DNA of 43,047 nucleotides from an uncultured Clostridia bacterium (GTDB lineage Bacteria > Bacillota > Clostridia > Christensenellales > Borkfalkiaceae), in NCBI GenBank assembly GCA_947629675.1, contig CANREM010000014.1, positions 1 to 43,047 of the forward strand. The letters are read 5' to 3'. Of this stretch, positions 38,709-43,047 are shown piece by piece. The position numbers and the translations under genes were made by a program. The stretch's first letter is position 1; every line of letters begins with the position of its first letter. The notes under the pieces were generated by a model. The model was not told the DNA's origin and did no database searches. It saw nothing but the letters and a program-made list of their open reading frames with translations.

Positions 38709-41700
38709 ATGAAAAAAAGCAGAGCAATTTTGACGTGCGCGATCGCCTTTGGACTCACCCTCATGGGCGGATGTCTGGCTGCATGCAGTCTGTCGTTTAC
38801 CGACGAAGAAGACGCGGGCAAGCCCGATGCAGAGCTTTCTGCCGTCTTTGACAAATTTGAAACTCCTGCGAATTGGAATTTCTCGGTCAAATTCTCGGAG
38901 ATGCACGAGGGCGTTCAGTCCCGTTCGGCGGTCTATGACTATATGGGCCGCGACCTCCGCGGGATCTATTCGAAAAATGGAAAGGATTACACCGATTATT
39001 TCGGCTACGACAGCGCGACAAAGAGCTATCAATACTACTGCGACATGGGCAACGGAAACTATACCGTCTATAAGCAGGGCACCGTGAACTATAGCGAGGG
39101 CCGCAACGCCTTTTATGAGATCGACCCCTCTGCCCTCGGCAACTACGCCTACACGAAGATCGACGATCATTATTCGGCAAAGGACCCCGATGCCGTCGGC
39201 GGTGCCGTGGTGGAAGAACTCCCCGAAGGCAACGCATGGAATGCCTTCAACGTCTACATCAAAGACGGCCTCCTCGACAGGATCGTTGCGCGAAAACTCG
39301 ACGGCGACATATGGATCTTCACCTTCTCCGATTACGGCAAAGTGAGCTTCACGCTGCCCAAGATGGACGGCGGCACGACCGATCCAGATACCCCCGATAC
39401 TCCGACTGACCTTTCCTCAGTCCTCGCAAAGTATGAAGATATATCCAAGTGGAACTTTGCGATCACTTTCAGGGATGAGCTTGACGGCGAAGTATATGAA
39501 GAATATTACGAATACCTGGGCTATAATGTCCTCTATCAATATGAGGATGAATACGGTGAATGCACCGATTATCTCGGCTATGATATGGCGTCGGACAGCT
39601 ATACCTACTATTGGGATATGGGCGACGGCACATATGAAGCCCTTCCCGACGACGATGAGTATTTCGAGGAAATGTACTACTACATGCTCCTCATCGACCC
39701 TTACACGCTCTTCGATCTTGAATTCACGCAGGAGAACGGGAAATATTCCGCAAAGGATCCCGCTGCGGCGGGCAATGCCATGATCGGCGAACTTTCGGAT
39801 GAGGAAGGGACGACATACACTTGGGTCTCCTTCGACGTCTATATCTCGGGCGGCTACATCTCCAAGATCGTTGCCGTGATGAACGACGGCGACATATGGA
39901 TCTTCACCTTCTCCGATTACGGCACAGTGAACTTCACGCTGCCCAAGATGGACGGCGGCACGACGAAGCCTGATGAACCCGACGATCCCGTCACGCCCGA
40001 TGAACTTGCCGCGGTCGTCGAAAAGTTTGCAAACAGAAACACCTGGAACTTTGTTGTCGAGTATGAGGAAGTTTACGATGACGAAATCTATACGCAGGAA
40101 ACATACGAATATCTCGGCTACAATGTGAAAAATACATACCCCGGCTACGATATTGATACCGGAGACTATTTGGGCGAATACACCGATTATCTCGGCTATG
40201 ATAAGGCGACGGGGAAACACACCTACTATTCGCAGTTGGACGACGGCAGCTATGAGAGCATTGTCGAAGGGGATACCGATTATGATGACTACTATGTCTA
40301 TTTGCATCTTGTCGATCTTTCTGCCCTCTCCGAAGTCTCCTTCACCAAGAGCGGGAGCTATTATGTGCTACAAGATCCCGAAACGGATGCGGAAAAGCTC
40401 CTTGGCGAGTATTACTATGATTACGACGGCTATGGACTGGAGCTAGTCGCATGGACGGATGTGAAGCTATACATCTCAAACGGGAACGTCACCAAGATCG
40501 TGGCCGAACTTGAGGATACAACCGTCTCCACCTACACCTTCTCCAACTACGGCAAAGTGAGCTTTACCCTGCCCGGCGGAAGTTCGACCGACCCCGTCGA
40601 ACCCGATGATCCCGACGAGCCCGTCGTCGATCCCAACATGATGACAAAGCAGACCTACGACGCGGCCACCTTCGACAATGAGCGTCTGCAAGATAAGATG
40701 GCGAAGGATAAATCTTCAAACGGTCTCCCCTCCATCGGCCTCCCCTCGAAGGGCACCTACCATGCCCTCGTCGTGCCTGTGCAGTTCAAGGGCGACACCA
40801 TCAGCTCTACGCAACTTTCTAATCTGAATAAGGCCTTCAACGGCACGTCCGCCGATACGGGCTGGCAGAGCGTGAGTTCTTACTACAAGACTGCTTCAAA
40901 CGGCCTTCTCAACCTCACTTTCGACATCCAAAGCACTGTCGCGCTGTCATACAATTCTTCTTATTACGAATATCAAACCGAGTACTATGAAGGCGAGACA
41001 TATTCTATTGGCGATTTGGTTATTTTGGAGGAAACTCTCAAGAAGCTGGATAGCACCATCGACTTCTCGAAATATGACACAAACAATGACGGCTATATCG
41101 ACGCAGTTTATCTCATTTACTCCGCATCTGTAAATTATAATAGCGACGAATCCATCTATTGGGCATATGTCTATTGGTCGCAAGATGATACCACCAGATA
41201 CGACGGGAAACTTTCCAACTACTACCTCTTTGCGGGGTTCGACTTTATGGATGAGAGTACTTCCCGCCAGGATTCAAGTCTGTATGATAATTACCCCGTC
41301 ATCAGCGGTCTCAAGATCAACGCCTCCACCTATATCCATGAATCGGGCCACCTTATGGGGCTTGACGACTACTACGATTATGACGAAGGCCTCGGCTCTG
41401 ACGAAGGTCTCGGCTATGCAGATATGATGGACGGCACCATCGGCGATCACGGCGTCTATTCCAAGATCATGCTCGGCTGGTTGGATGCGACCGTCGTCAA
41501 TTCCACCCAGACGATCACCATCCAAGCCTCGGCGCAGACCCCTTCCACTACCCCCTCCGTCCTTCTCATTCCGCTGAATTTCGATAACTCCTACTTCTCG
41601 GAATACCTCCTCATCGATTTGTATTCGGCGACGGGACTGAATGAAATGCACGCGAACATGAAGGATACATTTCTCTATGACGGGGCACCGTACGGCGCAC

Positions 41701-42002
41701 GCATCTACCACATTTCCTCTTCGATCAATGACCCTTATTCGACGGAACGATATACCTTCACCGATAACGACAATTCGTCCACCGCGAACGCCCTCATCAA
41801 GCTCGTAGAGGCGGATGGGGACAAGAAGTTCTCGAGCGGCAACGGCTATGCCGAGGCGGACGACCTGTGGCAGACGGGCGGCGTTTTCTCGCAGAAGTTC
41901 CCCTCCTACACCCGCAACGACGGCAAGAAGGTGAATTTCGATATTTCCTTCGATAGCGTCACCTCCACCTCCGCCACCATTACCGTGACTTTTAAGAATT
42001 GA
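38709..42002 (+). CDS. M6-type zinc metalloprotease lipoprotein with three N-terminal repeats
   Basis: The 1097-residue protein starts with a lipoprotein signal: basic MKKSR, hydrophobic core and LAAC lipobox with Cys26 (Cys22 is also possible). Three repeats of about 195 residues follow (about 42-225, 235-420, 430-640), each with WNF, YxDYxGYD, TYY/QYY and FTFSDYGKVSFTLP-type motifs, joined by Pro/Asp/Thr-rich linkers. The catalytic part (about 680-1000) resembles M6 (immune inhibitor A-like) peptidases, with HESGHLMGLDDYYD at residue 877 (zinc ligands His877 and His881, catalytic Glu878) and an EF-hand-like DTNNDGYID. It is likely a lipid-anchored surface protease; the repeats are unknown and may bind wall or substrate. 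Confidence 0.85.
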   Translation: MKKSRAILTCAIAFGLTLMGGCLAACSLSFTDEEDAGKPDAELSAVFDKFETPANWNFSVKFSEMHEGVQSRSAVYDYMGRDLRGIYSKNGKDYTDYFGYDSATKSYQYYCDMGNGNYTVYKQGTVNYSEGRNAFYEIDPSALGNYAYTKIDDHYSAKDPDAVGGAVVEELPEGNAWNAFNVYIKDGLLDRIVARKLDGDIWIFTFSDYGKVSFTLPKMDGGTTDPDTPDTPTDLSSVLAKYEDISKWNFAITFRDELDGEVYEEYYEYLGYNVLYQYEDEYGECTDYLGYDMASDSYTYYWDMGDGTYEALPDDDEYFEEMYYYMLLIDPYTLFDLEFTQENGKYSAKDPAAAGNAMIGELSDEEGTTYTWVSFDVYISGGYISKIVAVMNDGDIWIFTFSDYGTVNFTLPKMDGGTTKPDEPDDPVTPDELAAVVEKFANRNTWNFVVEYEEVYDDEIYTQETYEYLGYNVKNTYPGYDIDTGDYLGEYTDYLGYDKATGKHTYYSQLDDGSYESIVEGDTDYDDYYVYLHLVDLSALSEVSFTKSGSYYVLQDPETDAEKLLGEYYYDYDGYGLELVAWTDVKLYISNGNVTKIVAELEDTTVSTYTFSNYGKVSFTLPGGSSTDPVEPDDPDEPVVDPNMMTKQTYDAATFDNERLQDKMAKDKSSNGLPSIGLPSKGTYHALVVPVQFKGDTISSTQLSNLNKAFNGTSADTGWQSVSSYYKTASNGLLNLTFDIQSTVALSYNSSYYEYQTEYYEGETYSIGDLVILEETLKKLDSTIDFSKYDTNNDGYIDAVYLIYSASVNYNSDESIYWAYVYWSQDDTTRYDGKLSNYYLFAGFDFMDESTSRQDSSLYDNYPVISGLKINASTYIHESGHLMGLDDYYDYDEGLGSDEGLGYADMMDGTIGDHGVYSKIMLGWLDATVVNSTQTITIQASAQTPSTTPSVLLIPLNFDNSYFSEYLLIDLYSATGLNEMHANMKDTFLYDGAPYGARIYHISSSINDPYSTERYTFTDNDNSSTANALIKLVEADGDKKFSSGNGYAEADDLWQTGGVFSQKFPSYTRNDGKKVNFDISFDSVTSTSATITVTFKN

Positions 42003-42009
42003 GGAAAAA

Positions 42010-42320
42010 ACGCAAACCCCCTCCCTCGGGACTGAATACAGCCAACCCAACCCCCTCCCTTGGGGAGTGAATACGACCACCCCTACCCCCTTCCTCGGAG
42101 CTGAATACAACCGAGCAAACCCCCTCCCGAGGGAGGGGGAACTAAAGGGGGTGGGGTGTCCCAATATGCCCCACCGCATTTCGTAATGCGGAATGGCAAA
42201 TCAGAATTCCCCACCTCTGTCACGCAAAGCGTGACAGCTCCTCCCCAGGGAGGAGCTTTTTCCCCACCTCTGTCACGCAAAGCGTGACAGCTCCTCCCCA
42301 GGGAGGAGCTTTGAAACGAC
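42010..42320. repeat. Array of palindromic repeat modules before the DUF559 gene
   Basis: No gene is seen. Truncated modules CCCCCTCCCT-CGGG-A-TGAATAC recur three times (about 42018-42115). A full module CCCTCCCGAGGGAGGGGG-AACTAAAGGGGGTGGGG with TGTCCCAATATGCCCCACCGCATT follows (42121-42190), then two copies of CACCTCTGTCACGCAAAGCGTGACAGCTCC with TCCCCAGGGAGGAGCTTT (about 42210-42312). The final GGGAGGAG also serves as the Shine-Dalgarno position of the DUF559 gene. Confidence 0.8.
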
Positions 42321-42671
42321 ATGGCTATTACAAACAATCCAAAATTGACGCCGTATGCACGGAGCCTACGCAAGAATATGACCAAGGAAGAAAAGAAACT
42401 TTGGTATCAATTTCTTCGCAATATACAGCCTCGCTTTCATCGGCAATTTGTGATCGATGGTTACATTGTAGATTTTTACTGCGCGGCGGCGAATTTGATC
42501 ATTGAGCTTGATGGTGCACAGCATTATGAAGGCGACGCACCGGAATACGATGCTTCTCGCGATCAACATTTGCAGGATTTAGGATATACTGTTCTGCGGT
42601 ATACCAATTTGGAACTTCATCGCAATTTTCGCGGCGTTTGTGAGGATATTTGGAATCATATTCAGCCTTAA
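42321..42671 (+). CDS. DUF559 domain protein (Vsr/PD-(D/E)xK endonuclease-like)
   Basis: The 116-residue product is a full-length DUF559 (PF04480) protein: LRKNMTKEEKKLWYQFLRN, RFHRQFVIDGYIVDFYC with the acidic Asp, LIIELDGAQHYE with the second acidic residue, and the C-terminal LGYTVLRYTNLELHRNFRGVCEDIW. The fold is that of very-short-patch-repair-like nucleases; no activity is established for most members. Both sides are packed with palindromic repeats, and the GGAGGAG upstream of the ATG (12 bases away, a long spacing) belongs to a repeat. Its base use is more AT-rich than the neighbouring genes. Confidence 0.88.
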   Translation: MAITNNPKLTPYARSLRKNMTKEEKKLWYQFLRNIQPRFHRQFVIDGYIVDFYCAAANLIIELDGAQHYEGDAPEYDASRDQHLQDLGYTVLRYTNLELHRNFRGVCEDIWNHIQP

Positions 42672-43047
42672 CCGACCAAGCCAACCCCTCCCCCTCGGGA
42701 ATGAATACGACCAACCAGACCCCCCCTCGGGAATGAATACGACCAAGCAGACCCCCTCCCTCGGGAGGGGGAACTAAAGGGGGTGGGGTGTCCCAATATG
42801 CACCACCGCATTCCATAAAGCGGTATAGCGAAGAATTCCCCACCTCAGTCACGCAAAGCGCGACAGCTCCTCCCCAGGGAGGAGCTTTTTCCCCACCTCA
42901 GTCACGCAAAGCGCGACATCTCCTCCCCAAGGAGGAGCTTTTCCATACAACCAACCAGACCCCCTCCCTCGGGAGGGGGAACTAAAGGGGGTGGGGTGTC
43001 CCAATATGCCCCACCGCATTCCGTAATGCGGTATAGCGAAGAATTCC
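42672..43047. repeat. Array of palindromic repeat modules after the DUF559 gene
   Basis: No gene is seen to the window end. The modules of 42010-42320 recur: truncated CCCTCGGGAATGAATACGACCAA units, the long module CCCTCCCTCGGGAGGGGG-AACTAAAGGGGGTGGGG with TGTCCCAATATGC-CACCGCATTCC twice (about 42752 and 42959), each followed by ATAAAGCGG or GTAATGCGG and TATAGCGAAGAATTCC, and two CACCTCAGTCACGCAAAGCGCGACA hairpin units. The array runs off the window. Confidence 0.8.

Noticed and set aside
39417..40307. 296-residue minus-strand frame inside the metalloprotease gene
   Set aside because: Its Ile/Val-rich sequence arises from the complement of Asp/Tyr codons; the plus strand encodes the real repeats.
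42010..43047. CRISPR array
   Set aside because: The repeats differ in length and spacing, are joined without unique spacers, and no cas gene is present.

Overview
The window looks like a chromosomal segment of an uncultured, fairly GC-rich member of the Clostridia (Firmicutes), perhaps a Christensenellales-type gut bacterium. The class is supported by gene order and families: mini-RNase III, RlmB and SigH in the Bacillus/Clostridium order, plus RNase Y, YitT, DegV, LuxS, BioY and many Shine-Dalgarno starts. The order is a guess. I see no prophage, IS element, CRISPR array or rRNA. Assignments rest on motifs and family knowledge; nothing was searched or folded by computer.

Layout. 1-4000: tRNA-Lys, a four-gene operon (aldo/keto reductase, ECF S component, DUF1893, VOC protein) and degV. 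4000-4800: tRNA-Val, tRNA-Leu and a gene-free structured stretch with partial copies of tRNA-Leu. 4770-9930: a surface-protein operon (1436-residue wall-facing protein and two small membrane proteins) behind a long structured leader. 10300-16700: a minus-strand housekeeping run mrnC-rlmB-sigH-membrane protein-dnaX-ybaB-recR-gpsA. 16800-25000: a cation/proton antiporter, glmM-glmS, bioY-malic enzyme, metK. 25100-33800: a PflX-like radical SAM protein, an ABC-F ATPase, the minus-strand run CPBP-rlmH-M14 peptidase-tadA, two-subunit class I fumarase, and yitT-luxS. 33800-38260: a Cys/Asn/Gly-rich small protein, a zinc-ribbon membrane protein behind a second copy of the structured leader, RNase Y and tRNA-Ser. 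38300-43047: a second tRNA-linked structured stretch, a large M6-type metalloprotease lipoprotein, and a DUF559 endonuclease-like gene inside arrays of palindromic repeats.

How it works together. metK makes S-adenosylmethionine and luxS recycles the S-ribosylhomocysteine that its use produces. Fumarase and malic enzyme link malate, fumarate and pyruvate. GlmM and GlmS feed UDP-GlcNAc and cell-wall synthesis, to which the M14 peptidase may also relate. ECF S components (BioY and one of unknown substrate) indicate vitamin uptake.

The most unusual signals are in non-coding DNA. (1) Two leaders, 25 kb apart, share a promoter, a closing stem whose paired bases differ compatibly, a 6-bp pseudoknot and an intrinsic terminator ahead of the start codon: a candidate orphan riboswitch for envelope genes. 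(2) After tRNA-Leu and tRNA-Ser lie structured elements whose closing stem copies the 3' half of the adjacent tRNA from the same T-loop position and which share an 18-nt hairpin. (3) Five genes have strong sigma-A-type promoters whose -10 box lies 6-7 nt before the ATG, suggesting leaderless mRNAs. (4) Composite two-hairpin repeats recur between genes and enclose the DUF559 gene.
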